The notes beneath the pieces were generated by a model. It saw only the letters and a list, made by a program, of their open reading frames with translations, was not told the origin of the DNA and did no database searches. From Pseudophaeobacter profundi (GTDB taxonomy: Bacteria; Pseudomonadota; Alphaproteobacteria; Rhodobacterales; Rhodobacteraceae): a DNA stretch of 64,000 nucleotides. The position numbers and the translations under genes are program-made. How positions within the stretch are numbered: the stretch's first letter is position 1; each line of letters starts with the position of its first letter. Shown piece by piece: positions 45,340 to 53,926 of this stretch. Where the stretch lies: NCBI RefSeq assembly GCF_029697505.1, contig NZ_JARJEF010000005.1:186001-250000 (forward strand). The letters are read 5' to 3'.

Positions 45340-45987
45340 TCACCTAATTGGTGTGAAATGCGCATCCTTTAGCGAACAATCCTTGATCACGTCACGCCCG
45401 CAGGGCACGGGTTGCAGGTCGCGGGACAGGCACAGGCGGACCTCTTGGATGTGATGATCGCGGCAGGTCACGGTGACGCTGTCGGCATCAAACTGCGGGT
45501 TGGCCTGCAAAAACGCCTGTTCGACCAGTGTGGCGGGCAGGGTCACGGCGCGCTCCAGCTTGCGAAAGATCGCCGGGCGGGTGACGCTGTCATAGGCCGC
45601 GCGCGACAGATCAAGATAGGAGCGGGCGCCTAGACCGGAACAGGTGCCGTGCTTTTTCCACTGATGCCAGGCGAGACCGGGAGTCCCCATGATATCAGCC
45701 ATTTTCGCTGTATCGCTGCGCCGGGGCGGGGCCTGGGTTGTGCGGCAATAGCTGGGCCAGCCGCGATGAAACTGCGGCCAAAGCCCATGTAGGGTCCAGC
45801 CATGGTCGTGACGCGGATCACATTGGTCGGACCCCTTGGCGTCGCCTTCGATCTCGCACCAGTTGGGCGACCAGCTAAGCGCCAGAACGTAATAGTCAAA
45901 TTCACCGGCGACCTCTCCATCTGCCCAAGCGGCAAGGGTGAAAGGCCCGGTCAGGGCGAGAAATATTGCTAAAAAGAACCTGCGCAT
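45340..45987 (-). CDS. Secreted ribonuclease T2
   Basis: 215 residues with a signal peptide (MRRFFLAIFLALTGPFTLAAWA). Both catalytic segments are seen: CAS I as TLHGLWPQF (His67) and CAS II as WHQWKKHGTC (His108, Lys112, His113). Several Cys should form disulfides in the periplasm or outside. RNase T2 enzymes cleave single-stranded RNA through a 2',3'-cyclic phosphate; the CpdB-like gene at 53927 could act on such products. Confidence 0.93.
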   Translation of the reverse strand: MRRFFLAIFLALTGPFTLAAWADGEVAGEFDYYVLALSWSPNWCEIEGDAKGSDQCDPRHDHGWTLHGLWPQFHRGWPSYCRTTQAPPRRSDTAKMADIMGTPGLAWHQWKKHGTCSGLGARSYLDLSRAAYDSVTRPAIFRKLERAVTLPATLVEQAFLQANPQFDADSVTVTCRDHHIQEVRLCLSRDLQPVPCGRDVIKDCSLKDAHFTPIR

Positions 45988-46134
45988 CGCCTCTTTCCTT
46001 ATGAAATCAGCACGACTATATAGAATGGAAGTTCCCCGACAATGGATACCGACCCCAAATGACCGGGGCAGCCTAATTCAGGCGACGGGAAAGTTGTATT
46101 TCGGGACAGGACGCCAGGTTTAGGAGATGAGCAC

Positions 46135-46902
46135 ATGGCAAAACCATTGATGACCAAAGCTACCGCCGTGTGGCTGGTGGACAATACAACGATCAGCTTC
46201 AAGCAGATCGCGGATTTCGTCGGCATGCACGAGCTGGAAATTCAGGGCATTGCCGATGGTGATGTGGCGGCCGGCGTCAAAGGTTTTGATCCGGTGACCA
46301 ACAATCAGCTGACCCAGGATGAAATTGACAAGGCCGAAGCCAACCCCTTGTACAAGCTGAAGCTCAAATTCAACGCGGCAGCGGCCGGCGAGGAAAAGCG
46401 CCGTGGCCCGCGCTACACGCCGCTGTCCAAACGTCAGGACCGGCCCAATTCGATTCTCTGGCTGGTCAAGTTCCACCCAGAGCTGTCGGATGGCCAGATC
46501 GCCAAGCTGGTCGGCACCACCAAACCAACAATTCAGTCGATCCGCGAACGCACCCACTGGAATATTTCCAACATGCAGCCGATTGATCCGGTTGCTCTGG
46601 GCCTGTGCAAGCAGTCCGAACTGGACGCGATCGTGCAGAAGGCAGCAGCCAAGAAAGCGGCTGAAGGCGGCGTGATGAGCGACGATGAACGGCGCAAGCT
46701 GGTTTCGACCGAGCAATCGCTGGAAATGGAAACCGAATCCAAGATCCCCGCCGGGATCGAAGGCCTGGAGAGCTTTACCCTTGGCGGTGGCAGTTCGCGC
46801 CCCTCGGCCGATCCGGTTGTTGACGCGGATAGCTTTTTCAACCTGCCCGATGTAGCGGATGACGACGAAGACGAAGAAGGCGGCGAGACCTCGCGCAGCT
46901 GA
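46135..46902 (+). CDS. DUF1013 (TrcR-like) cell-cycle-type regulator
   Basis: 255 residues beginning MAKPLMTKATAVWLVDNTTISFKQIADFVGMHELEIQGIADGDV, the alphaproteobacterial DUF1013 family. WLVDNTTISFKQIADFVGM looks like a GcrA-style DNA-binding start, and PNSILWLVKFHPELSDGQIAKLVGTTKPTIQSIRERTHWN is a second helix-turn-helix. The tail is acidic (DDDEDEEGG). DUF1013 proteins have been linked to cell-cycle transcription; that role is from family knowledge as I recall it. Confidence 0.85.
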   Translation: MAKPLMTKATAVWLVDNTTISFKQIADFVGMHELEIQGIADGDVAAGVKGFDPVTNNQLTQDEIDKAEANPLYKLKLKFNAAAAGEEKRRGPRYTPLSKRQDRPNSILWLVKFHPELSDGQIAKLVGTTKPTIQSIRERTHWNISNMQPIDPVALGLCKQSELDAIVQKAAAKKAAEGGVMSDDERRKLVSTEQSLEMETESKIPAGIEGLESFTLGGGSSRPSADPVVDADSFFNLPDVADDDEDEEGGETSRS

Positions 46903-46945
46903 TCGTTTCGCGGGCAGCGCCGTTGCCCCGCGCTGGAAAAATTTC

Positions 46946-46977
46946 AGACCATGCTCTTCCGGGCATGGTCTTTTTTT
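46946..46977 (+). terminator. Terminator of the DUF1013 gene
   Basis: AGACCATGC and GCATGGTCT pair around a loop of nine bases, followed by seven Ts on the plus strand. It also faces the convergent recR gene. Confidence 0.85.
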
Positions 46978-46996
46978 GTGCTGCGGCCGCCGTATC

Positions 46997-47596
46997 CTAT
47001 AGTTGTTTGCGGGCCTTGAGGGCGGCGCTGATGGTGCCATCGTCCAGGTAATCCAGCTCGCCGCCGATGGGGACGCCCTGGGCCAGGGTGGTGATCTGCA
47101 CCTGATCGTCCAACTGGTCGGCAATGTAGTGGGCCGTGGTTTGGCCGTCTATGGTGACGTTTAGCGCCAAAATCACCTCGCGGAGGCCCTCGCTTGCGAC
47201 CCGGTCCACCAGGCGCGGAATGCGCAAATCGTCCGGACCGACGGCATCCAGCGCCGACAATGTGCCGCCAAGCACGTGATACCGCCCCTTGAAAACCTGC
47301 GCCCGCTCCATCGCCCAAAGGTCGGAAACGGTTTCCACCACGCAGATTTCGCCGTTGGCGCGCCGCTCGTCGCTGCAAATACCGCAGATATCGCTGGTGC
47401 CGACATTGCCACAGTTCAGACATTCGCGGGCGGTGGCTGCCACCGCGCCAAGGCTATCGGCCAGCGGCGTCAGCAGCAGTGCGCGTTTGCGAATCAGATG
47501 CAGCACCGCCCGGCGGGCAGAGCGAGGCCCCATGCCGGGAAGTTTCGCCATAAGGGCAATCAGGTGCTCGATCTCGCTGAGGCTGTCGTCGGTCAT
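46997..47596 (-). CDS. recR: Recombination mediator RecR
   Basis: 199 residues with helix-hairpin-helix [21 protein letters not shown], the zinc finger [18 protein letters not shown] (four Cys), and a Toprim domain with [41 protein letters not shown]. RecR works with RecF and RecO to load RecA. Start at 47596 follows AAAGGATCC. Confidence 0.96.
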   Translation of the reverse strand: MTDDSLSEIEHLIALMAKLPGMGPRSARRAVLHLIRKRALLLTPLADSLGAVAATARECLNCGNVGTSDICGICSDERRANGEICVVETVSDLWAMERAQVFKGRYHVLGGTLSALDAVGPDDLRIPRLVDRVASEGLREVILALNVTIDGQTTAHYIADQLDDQVQITTLAQGVPIGGELDYLDDGTISAALKARKQL

Positions 47597-47919
47597 ATAG
47601 GATCCTTTGCGCTTGTCCGCATATAGGCGCAAAGCGGCGGGGCGCTGCAAGGCCCATGGGAACGTCGGGCGGGCTTTGTTTCTGGTTGCGGGTCTTTTAC
47701 TAGGCTATGGTACGCGTGATGTGGCCTCACCTTGGCGTCTTATGCCGTCTGAATGATATTACCTCTTGAAAAATAATCGTAGCCCGCGCATATAGGCAGG
47801 GCTAACGTTTTTCTTTTTCGACCCACTGTCTCCCGTTTACGGCGTTCAGTCTTCGATCCAGACCTACCACGCCGGGCTGCCGCACCAACGCGGGCAGCAT
47901 TTAATAGGAGATTACGGAC
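47597..47919. promoter_or_regulatory. Long leader region of the cold-shock gene
   Basis: About 320 bases between recR and the cold-shock gene, without a coding frame of note. It probably includes a long 5' untranslated leader, as usual for csp genes, with pyrimidine-rich sequence (TTTTTCTTTTTC near 47811) and GC-rich arms around 47870-47900. The ribosome-binding site TAGGAG precedes the start. Structure not computed. Confidence 0.4.
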
Positions 47920-48126
47920 ATGGCTTCAGGCACCGTAAAATGGTTTAACTCGACCAAAGGCTTCGGCTTCATTGCACCCGATGGCGGCAGCAAAGACGTA
48001 TTTGTTCACATTTCTGCTGTTGAGCGTTCCGGTCTGACCGGTCTGGCCGACAACCAGAAAGTAACATTCGACATCGAACCCGGCCGCGACGGTCGTGAGT
48101 CCGCTGTGAACCTCGAACTGGCGTAA
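47920..48126 (+). CDS. cspA: Cold-shock domain protein
   Basis: 68 residues with both RNA-binding motifs: [17 protein letters not shown] (RNP1) and [13 protein letters not shown] (RNP2). It binds single-stranded RNA as a chaperone. Followed by a strong terminator, so monocistronic. Confidence 0.96.
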   Translation: MASGTVKWFNSTKGFGFIAPDGGSKDVFVHISAVERSGLTGLADNQKVTFDIEPGRDGRESAVNLELA

Positions 48127-48148
48127 GCCTTTTCCGAGCCAGAATTTG

Positions 48149-48184
48149 AAACGCGGTCTCCCCAGTGGAGGCCGCGTTTTTCTT
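48149..48184 (+). terminator. Terminator of the cold-shock gene
   Basis: AACGCGGTCTCC and GGAGGCCGCGTT arms with a short CCAGT loop, followed by TTTTCTTT. One G-U wobble. Confidence 0.85.
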
Positions 48185-48230
48185 TGGCCGATGTCCTGCC
48201 GAAATCTGTGATTCGCCTAAATGGGCCATT

Positions 48231-48260
48231 AAAAAAGGCGACCCCTAAGGGCCGCCTTTG
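48231..48260 (-). terminator. Terminator of the dnaX-ybaB transcript
   Basis: On the minus strand AAAGGCGGCCC-TTAG-GGGTCGCCTTT is followed by TTT. It lies 23 bases after the YbaB stop. Confidence 0.8.
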
Positions 48261-48283
48261 CTGTTTTGATCTGCCGTCCCCCC

Positions 48284-48628
48284 TTAGAAGGGCAGCTTGA
48301 TATCCTTGGGCAGGCCCATGCTTTCGGTCAGGCGGGTCATTTCTTCCTGCGCCTTCACGGTGGCCTTGGCCTGGGCATCCTTGATAGCGGCCAGGATCAG
48401 ATCCTCGACAACTTCCTTGTCGTCGCCAGAAAAGATCGAGGGATCAATGTTGAGCTCTTTCAGCTCTCCCTTGGCAGAGGCGGTTGCTTTCACCAGGCCG
48501 GCGCCGGCCTCGCCAACCACCATGACATTGTGCAGCTCTTCCTGCATCTCTGCCATTTTGGTTTGCAGTTCCTGTGCCGATTTCATCATCTTGGCCATAT
48601 CGCCAAGACCACCAAGGCCTTTGAGCAT
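48284..48628 (-). CDS. ybaB: YbaB/EbfC nucleoid-associated protein
   Basis: 114 residues: MLKGLGGLGDMAKMMKSAQELQTKMAEMQEELHNVMVVGEAGAGLVKATASAKGELKELNIDPSIF is the family signature. It binds DNA as a dimer. Lies downstream of dnaX on the same strand, as in many bacteria where recR follows; here recR is 700 bases further with the cold-shock gene in between. Confidence 0.95.
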   Translation of the reverse strand: MLKGLGGLGDMAKMMKSAQELQTKMAEMQEELHNVMVVGEAGAGLVKATASAKGELKELNIDPSIFSGDDKEVVEDLILAAIKDAQAKATVKAQEEMTRLTESMGLPKDIKLPF

Positions 48629-48738
48629 CTGTCTTCTCCTGAAGTGTTCTGTTGTGCCTTAAATACGGGCGGTGCGGCTGTGGTACAAGGGGCAGGGCAG
48701 GATCAATATCCGGCCCTACGGTGCATATCCGGGCGGGG

Positions 48739-50550
48739 TCAGTCTTCCTCGAAGGGGTCCCATTCGTCTTCTACTTCCGGCAGGGCTTCGGCCTCGACCT
48801 CGGCGGCCAGCTCTTCTGCGGTGCGGATGCGGGTGATCTTCGCCTTGGGAAAGCTCTCCATGACTGCCTGTACCAGCGGGTGTTCGCTTGCCTTAGCGCG
48901 CAGGGCGTTTTCGACCGCATTCTCGCGTTCGGTAATGGTTTCCCCGCCGCCGTCGTTTTCCAGCGAGATGATCCAGCGGGCCTGGGTCCAGGTTTGCAGC
49001 TGTTGTCCCAGCCGGGCGGCAAGGTCCCTGGGGGCGTCCCGAGTTGGCTGGATGGTGATCCGGCCCGGCTGATAGGCCACAAGGCGCAGGTAGGTTTTCA
49101 CATATTCCAGCAGCAGCCCGTCGCGGCGCAGCCGAATCAGATCAACCACATGTTCAAAGCTGGGATACTGGGCCAGCGCCTGGGCTGTTTCTGGCGCCAG
49201 CGCGGTGGCCGGGCCGCTGCCGACTCCGCTATGCGAGACCGCCGCTGATGCCATGGGGGCGTTGCCAGAGGGGGCCGTGTTGCCCCCGGCCATATGACCG
49301 CCCATGGCCTGTACCGGCGTGCCCGCCGATGCGCCGACATTTGCCCCGCCACCGGGGCCAATGGGTGGCGGTGGGGTGTCTTGCAGCTTGCGGATCAGCT
49401 CTTCCGGGCTGGGCAGGTCGGCCACATGGGTCAGGCGGATCACCGCCATTTCAGCCGCCATCATGGCGTTTGGCGCGGCGGCGACCTCTTCCAGGGCCTT
49501 CAGCAGCATCTGCCACATGCGGGTCAGCACCCGCATCGCCAGGGTCTCGGCCATCTGTTGGCCACGGGTGCGTTCATCCGGGCTGACGGTGGGATCTTCG
49601 GCGGCATCGGGGGTGATCTTCACCACCGATACCCAATGGGTGATTTCGGCCAGATCGCGCAGCACTGCCAGGGGATCGGCACCCTCGGCATATTGCGCGC
49701 TCAGCTCGGTCAGTGCCGCCGCAGCATCGCCGCGCAGGATCATATCCATCAGATCCAGCACCCGACCGCGATCGGCTAGCCCCAGCATGGCGCGCACCTG
49801 ATCGGCGGTGGTTTCGCCAGCCCCGTGGGAAATGGCCTGATCCAGCAATGAGGTCGCGTCTCGGGCCGACCCTTCGGCTGCGCGGGTGATCAGGGCCAGG
49901 GCGTCTTCGCTGATCGCGGCACCTTCGGCTGATGCGATCTTGCGCATCAGCGCAATCATAACTTCGGGTTCGATCCGGCGCAGGTCAAAGCGCTGACAGC
50001 GTGACAGGACCGTTACCGGCACCTTGCGGATTTCGGTGGTGGCAAAGATGAATTTCACATGTGCTGGCGGTTCTTCCAGCGTCTTCAGCAGCGCGTTGAA
50101 GGCGCTGGTGGACAGCATGTGGACCTCATCGATGATATAGATCTTATAACGGGCCGAGGCAGCGCGGTATTGGACCGAATCAATTATTTCGCGAATATCG
50201 CCAACCCCGGTACGGCTTGCGGCATCCATTTCCATCACATCGACATGGCGGCCTTCCATGATGGCGGTGCAGTGTTCACACTGGCCACAGGGCTCTGTGG
50301 TGGGTTGGCCGGTGCCATCGGGACCGATGCAGTTCATGCCCTTGGCAATGATGCGCGCGGTGGTTGTTTTGCCGGTGCCGCGAATACCCGTCATAATAAA
50401 GGCTTGGGCGATCCGGTTGGTTTCAAACGCATTTTTCAGCGTTCTGACCATGGCATCCTGGCCGACCAGATCGGCAAATGTCTCGGGGCGGTATTTGCGC
50501 GCCAAGACTTGATACTGGGATTGGCTGCTGTCGCTTGTGCTATCGTTCAT
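48739..50550 (-). CDS. dnaX: DNA polymerase III tau/gamma subunit
   Basis: 603 residues from ATG 50550. Domain I carries Walker A in FIMTGIRGTGKTTTARIIAKG (about residue 52), the zinc cluster CGQCEHC, Walker B IYIIDEVHMLSTSAFNALLKTLEEPP, and SRC in LSRCQRFDLRR. A Pro/Gly-rich linker leads to a C-terminal tau region (about 430 on) that binds the polymerase core. It loads the beta clamp. The frame opens upstream at 50718, but that part is not DnaX-like. No slippery A-run was noted. Confidence 0.96.
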   Translation of the reverse strand: MNDSTSDSSQSQYQVLARKYRPETFADLVGQDAMVRTLKNAFETNRIAQAFIMTGIRGTGKTTTARIIAKGMNCIGPDGTGQPTTEPCGQCEHCTAIMEGRHVDVMEMDAASRTGVGDIREIIDSVQYRAASARYKIYIIDEVHMLSTSAFNALLKTLEEPPAHVKFIFATTEIRKVPVTVLSRCQRFDLRRIEPEVMIALMRKIASAEGAAISEDALALITRAAEGSARDATSLLDQAISHGAGETTADQVRAMLGLADRGRVLDLMDMILRGDAAAALTELSAQYAEGADPLAVLRDLAEITHWVSVVKITPDAAEDPTVSPDERTRGQQMAETLAMRVLTRMWQMLLKALEEVAAAPNAMMAAEMAVIRLTHVADLPSPEELIRKLQDTPPPPIGPGGGANVGASAGTPVQAMGGHMAGGNTAPSGNAPMASAAVSHSGVGSGPATALAPETAQALAQYPSFEHVVDLIRLRRDGLLLEYVKTYLRLVAYQPGRITIQPTRDAPRDLAARLGQQLQTWTQARWIISLENDGGGETITERENAVENALRAKASEHPLVQAVMESFPKAKITRIRTAEELAAEVEAEALPEVEDEWDPFEED

Positions 50551-50716
50551 AGGTCTCTTGCCGGATTCGGATGGGCGGGATCGCGCGTGGGGCAAGGTAC
50601 GCGGGCAGAGGGGCTTCGTCCACCGCTGTTGACCAATGCCGGGACGCAGGCCAGTCTTTTGGTTCAGATCGTTGTGATCTGCTTGTGCAGCTGCCCGCCC
50701 GACAGGAGGCCCGGCC

Positions 50717-51235
50717 ATGGATGACGAAATCAGTTGCCGTGATGTGACGCCGCTGACCCTGCACGCGCTCAGCGTGGGTGAGGGTATTCTTGCGCTCTGC
50801 CCTTTGCCGGGGGCGGGAGGTGATTTTCAGGGGGATATGGCGCATCTGCATGACTGGCAGCCGGGGTTGGTGATTTCGATGACCACCGATGTGGAACATC
50901 TTGCCGCAGGTGCCGCGAGTCTGGGGCAGGATATTCAGGCCATGGGTTGCCGCTGGCAGCATTTGCCGGTGCCGGACTATGCACCACCAACGCCGGATAT
51001 GCTGAACCAGTGGCCCGGGATCAGCACCCTTGCACGCCAGGCACTGCGCGGCGGAGGGCGGGTTCTGGTACATTGCCGGGGTGGCTGTGGCCGGTCGGGG
51101 ATGGTGGTGCTGCGGCTGATGATTGAGGCGGGCGAGCCGCCGGATCAAGCGTTGCAGCGGTTGCGGGCGGTGCGGCCCTGTGCTGTCGAGACAGAGCCGC
51201 AGATGCATTGGGCCGTGACCGGCGCTGGCCCCTAG
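50717..51235 (+). CDS. Protein tyrosine/dual-specificity phosphatase-like
   Basis: 172 residues. The CX5R loop is VLVHCRGGCGRSGMVVLRLMIEAGEPPDQAL, with Cys120 and Arg126, and the general acid is probably Asp87 in PVPDYAPP. The fold resembles CDKN3-type phosphatases. It dephosphorylates protein or a small phosphoester; target unknown. Convergent with the DUF1636 gene, overlapping by four bases. Confidence 0.85.
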   Translation: MDDEISCRDVTPLTLHALSVGEGILALCPLPGAGGDFQGDMAHLHDWQPGLVISMTTDVEHLAAGAASLGQDIQAMGCRWQHLPVPDYAPPTPDMLNQWPGISTLARQALRGGGRVLVHCRGGCGRSGMVVLRLMIEAGEPPDQALQRLRAVRPCAVETEPQMHWAVTGAGP

Positions 51236-51681
51236 GCCGGTTCGGGAACCATAGGATTTGTCAGCACTTGCGCCAGGGCGCAGGGACGGTGTGGCAATGT
51301 GCTTGCGACAAGGGGAAAGTCCGCTTGGGCTGGGGCCAGAAAGGCATCGGCAAATCTGTCCAGCGCCGAGATTTCTGCCGCAGGGGGCACGTCGCAAAAG
51401 ACGCGAATGCGGTGATGGCTGGCGACAAAACGTGCGTCGCAGGTCCGGGGGCAGCCCTCTAGCTTGCTTTCACCGCTGAGCTCAAATTCAGGTGTGGTTA
51501 CCGGGCGGGCCTTGTCCAGCGCCCCGGTGAGGGCGGTGACCATACGGGCCAGGGCCGGGCAGGGGCCCCCTGTATGCAGGCAAAGGCTTTGGCTGGTGCG
51601 ATCGGCATGGCCTTGGCCGATATCGCTGGGTGTTTTGCTGCGGGCCGGTTGCACGGCCGCTTTGGTTGATGTCGCTGTCAT
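51232..51681 (-). CDS. DUF1636 metal-binding thioredoxin-like protein
   Basis: 149 residues from ATG 51681, which has GGAGGG upstream. Cys34, Cys41, Cys77, Cys81 and Cys96 fit the metal or [2Fe-2S]-type sites of DUF1636. The blocks GGPCPALARMVTAL and GCPRTCDARFVAS are typical. The gene lies under a cobalamin riboswitch, so a role in cobalamin or cobalt handling is likely. Frame extends to 51798 through riboswitch-platform sequence. Confidence 0.78.
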   Translation of the reverse strand: MTATSTKAAVQPARSKTPSDIGQGHADRTSQSLCLHTGGPCPALARMVTALTGALDKARPVTTPEFELSGESKLEGCPRTCDARFVASHHRIRVFCDVPPAAEISALDRFADAFLAPAQADFPLVASTLPHRPCALAQVLTNPMVPEPA

Positions 51682-51800
51682 AATGCGCCCTCCGCGCGGG
51701 GCAGGAAGGCGCGAGAGGGTCAGCATTTTCCCTAGGCGATGATCGCCTATCCAACGCTGACACCCGCCCGGACTCCCCGTCCAGTTTCGAGTTTCCATGC

Positions 51801-52000
51801 GATGGCAGGTCTCCTGACTTGCGGGTCGTTGCGGGTTCGGTCCTTCCCGGCTGGGGCGTGCCCCGTGCCAGTGGTTTATCCGAAGCGCTCACCGCCTACA
51901 GTTGCGGGGGCAGTCGTGGAATTGGCAAAGGTATAAAACCCATGCCGCACCACGTTCCCTTTTCATCCCGGACACAAAATCATGCGCCTCGAGAACCATC
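51801..52000 (-). promoter_or_regulatory. Cobalamin (B12) riboswitch
   Basis: Reading minus, the sequence contains GGGAACGTGGTG, then the B12 box GACTGCCCCCGCAACTGT at about 51898-51915, and closes with AGTCAGGAGACCTGCC near 51803-51818, all in the order of the known cobalamin riboswitch consensus. The exact outer ends are approximate. Downstream, 51735-51755 holds a TAGGCGA-tca-TCGCCTA hairpin that may be the expression platform before the DUF1636 start. Confidence 0.92.
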
Positions 52001-52101
52001 CCTTCACCGCTAACGCCGTCAGGGATGAGTCGTCAATCGCCATTTGCAGTGGGGCAGGAATTGGCGGCGCTGACAGGATGGCAGAGCTGACGTATTTGGA
52101 C

Positions 52102-52569
52102 CTAGGCGGTATGGTTCAGCCGGTCTTCGGTAAGGCTGGCAAATTCCGCCACCCGGTGGCGAAAACGGCGGTTGACCTTGGCGCGGGCCAGTTTCAGGGA
52201 TTGCAGCAGCAGTCGCCCTGACAGGGTCTTGGCCTTTAGCTTCACCTTGACCGAAATGCGGGTGCGCTTTGGTGACAGCGCCATAAGTTCGATCTGGCCC
52301 TGACCTGTCAGGCTGTTGCTGTCGCCGTTCAGGCCAATCAGTGTTGCTGGCTCATAGGTGGCAAGTTCCAGGTGGACTTCGCGTGGCTTGCCGCGAAAAT
52401 CTGCCCGCAGATCCCAGGCCAGGCCAACCTGCGGCGTGCTGTCGTTGCTCAGCCGCTGGACTTCGATGCCACGCCGGATCGCCGAGCGTTCGAAATTGCC
52501 AAAATCAGAAAGTGCGTCAAAGACGTCAGAGAGGGGCGCATCGACGTCCTCTTTGCTTGATAATTCCAT
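52102..52569 (-). CDS. SRPBCC/START-like family protein
   Basis: 155 residues. MELSSKEDVDAPLSDVFDALSDFGNFERSAIRRG is the usual start of the SRPBCC (polyketide cyclase-like) fold, which encloses a hydrophobic ligand; the beta core ends RISVKVKLKAKTLSGRLLLQSLKLARAKVNRRFRHRVAEFA. The ligand is unknown. It may share a transcript with nudC, 68 bases upstream. Confidence 0.82.
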   Translation of the reverse strand: MELSSKEDVDAPLSDVFDALSDFGNFERSAIRRGIEVQRLSNDSTPQVGLAWDLRADFRGKPREVHLELATYEPATLIGLNGDSNSLTGQGQIELMALSPKRTRISVKVKLKAKTLSGRLLLQSLKLARAKVNRRFRHRVAEFASLTEDRLNHTA

Positions 52570-52637
52570 GCTATGCCTTCTGGCGCTTGGCCAGCCCTCA
52601 GGGTGTCTTGTCGAATTTTGATGGTAGAATCATCTTC

Positions 52638-53624
52638 TTAATCCAAGGTGTCTGCAAGCCAGTTTTCCAGAAGAAAATGCGCAATTGAACCTTTTCTCGC
52701 GGCATGCATCTTTGGGTGGTCGCCAGCGAAGACCGTCATCATCTCTTGGCGGCTGACCCAGAGCGCATCTTCGATCTCTTTGGGGTCAATGGTGATGTCG
52801 CGGCTGGTGGCGCGCCCCTGGCAGCCAAACATCAGGGACATGGGAAAGGGCCAGGGCTGGCTGGACAGATAGCCAACCTCGGCCACGGTGACGCCGGTCT
52901 CCTCCAGGACTTCGCGCCGCACGGCAGCCTCTAGCGTTTCGCCGGGTTCAACAAATCCGGCCAGCAGTGAATACATCCCGGCAGGCCAGCCCGGAGAACG
53001 GCCCATCAACACCTCTTCGCCCTGGGTGATCAACATGATGACAACCGGGTCGGTACGGGGGAAATGTAGCGCCTTGCAGTCCGGGCATTGGCGTTGCCAG
53101 CCGCTCTGGGTGATCTGGGTTTTGCTGCCGCAGCGGGCGCAGAACGGGTGCGATTGATGCCAGGACAGCAGCGCCTTGGCGGTGGCGGCCAGTTCGGCCT
53201 CCAGCGGGGTGAGCCGGGCCATGATCCGGCGCAGCTCGGCAAAGACATGGCCGGTTGGCAGGTCGGGATGCTGCTGCTCGCTGAGATCGGCAAAACTGGC
53301 CAGTGCCATTTCGTCCAGTGCATCAGGATGCCAGTTGCCCAGATCGCAGGCAAATAGATCAGCGCCGCTGGGATCCGCCCCCAAATACAGGGCGCTGTCT
53401 TGGTAGGCCGCAGCCACAGGGTGGTCTGTGTCAACCCAGGCCAGGCCGTCCGGGCCGCGCGCCGGATCCGAACGCTGGCTCAGAACCTTGCCGCGCCAGG
53501 TTAAAAGAACCTGCGTGGTTGCAGCGCCCCAGGCCTGGGCCAGCGCGGTGGGGTCTTCGCGCAGCTGTGCTTTGCGATCTAGCCTGCCGCCACCACCAAA
53601 GGTTACCTGTTCTGCACGTTTCAT
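52638..53624 (-). CDS. nudC: NADH pyrophosphatase
   Basis: 328 residues from ATG 53624. Zinc ribbon CARCGSKTQITQSGWQRQCPDC, then the Nudix box GFVEPGETLEAAVRREVLEETGV and the NudC-specific SQPWPFPMSLMFGCQG (SQPWPFPxS). It cleaves NADH, and NAD caps from RNA in characterised members. The N-terminal domain is longer than in E. coli. Frame continues upstream to 53798 without family similarity. Confidence 0.96.
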   Translation of the reverse strand: MKRAEQVTFGGGGRLDRKAQLREDPTALAQAWGAATTQVLLTWRGKVLSQRSDPARGPDGLAWVDTDHPVAAAYQDSALYLGADPSGADLFACDLGNWHPDALDEMALASFADLSEQQHPDLPTGHVFAELRRIMARLTPLEAELAATAKALLSWHQSHPFCARCGSKTQITQSGWQRQCPDCKALHFPRTDPVVIMLITQGEEVLMGRSPGWPAGMYSLLAGFVEPGETLEAAVRREVLEETGVTVAEVGYLSSQPWPFPMSLMFGCQGRATSRDITIDPKEIEDALWVSRQEMMTVFAGDHPKMHAARKGSIAHFLLENWLADTLD

Positions 53625-53926
53625 TCCTTGCCCCCTGTGCTGGCCTGTTGTGCATTGTGATGCCCCCTTGTGGCGCGAAAGGCCAGCCGATCTGACATAA
53701 AATTCGCGCAGGTTCCGCGTTTTGGGCGGTTCTTGCCCGTTCCGGTCTGTCTTGACTTTGGGTGTTTGGCGGCTAGCTGACCTGCAACTTGGCGACATTT
53801 TATCTAAGATGGGGCATTTGGTGCCTTTGCAAACCTGCGAAACGCTGATTCAAAGGTGAGACCCCTCTCGGGGGGGCGGATAAAGCACGGATTGGAGCGG
53901 GCAGTGACAGCTGCGAATTCAGCGGT
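53625..53926. other. Intergenic region between nudC and the CpdB-like gene
   Basis: About 300 bases with divergent promoters presumed. No gene, repeat or strong palindrome was recognised. Confidence 0.4.
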
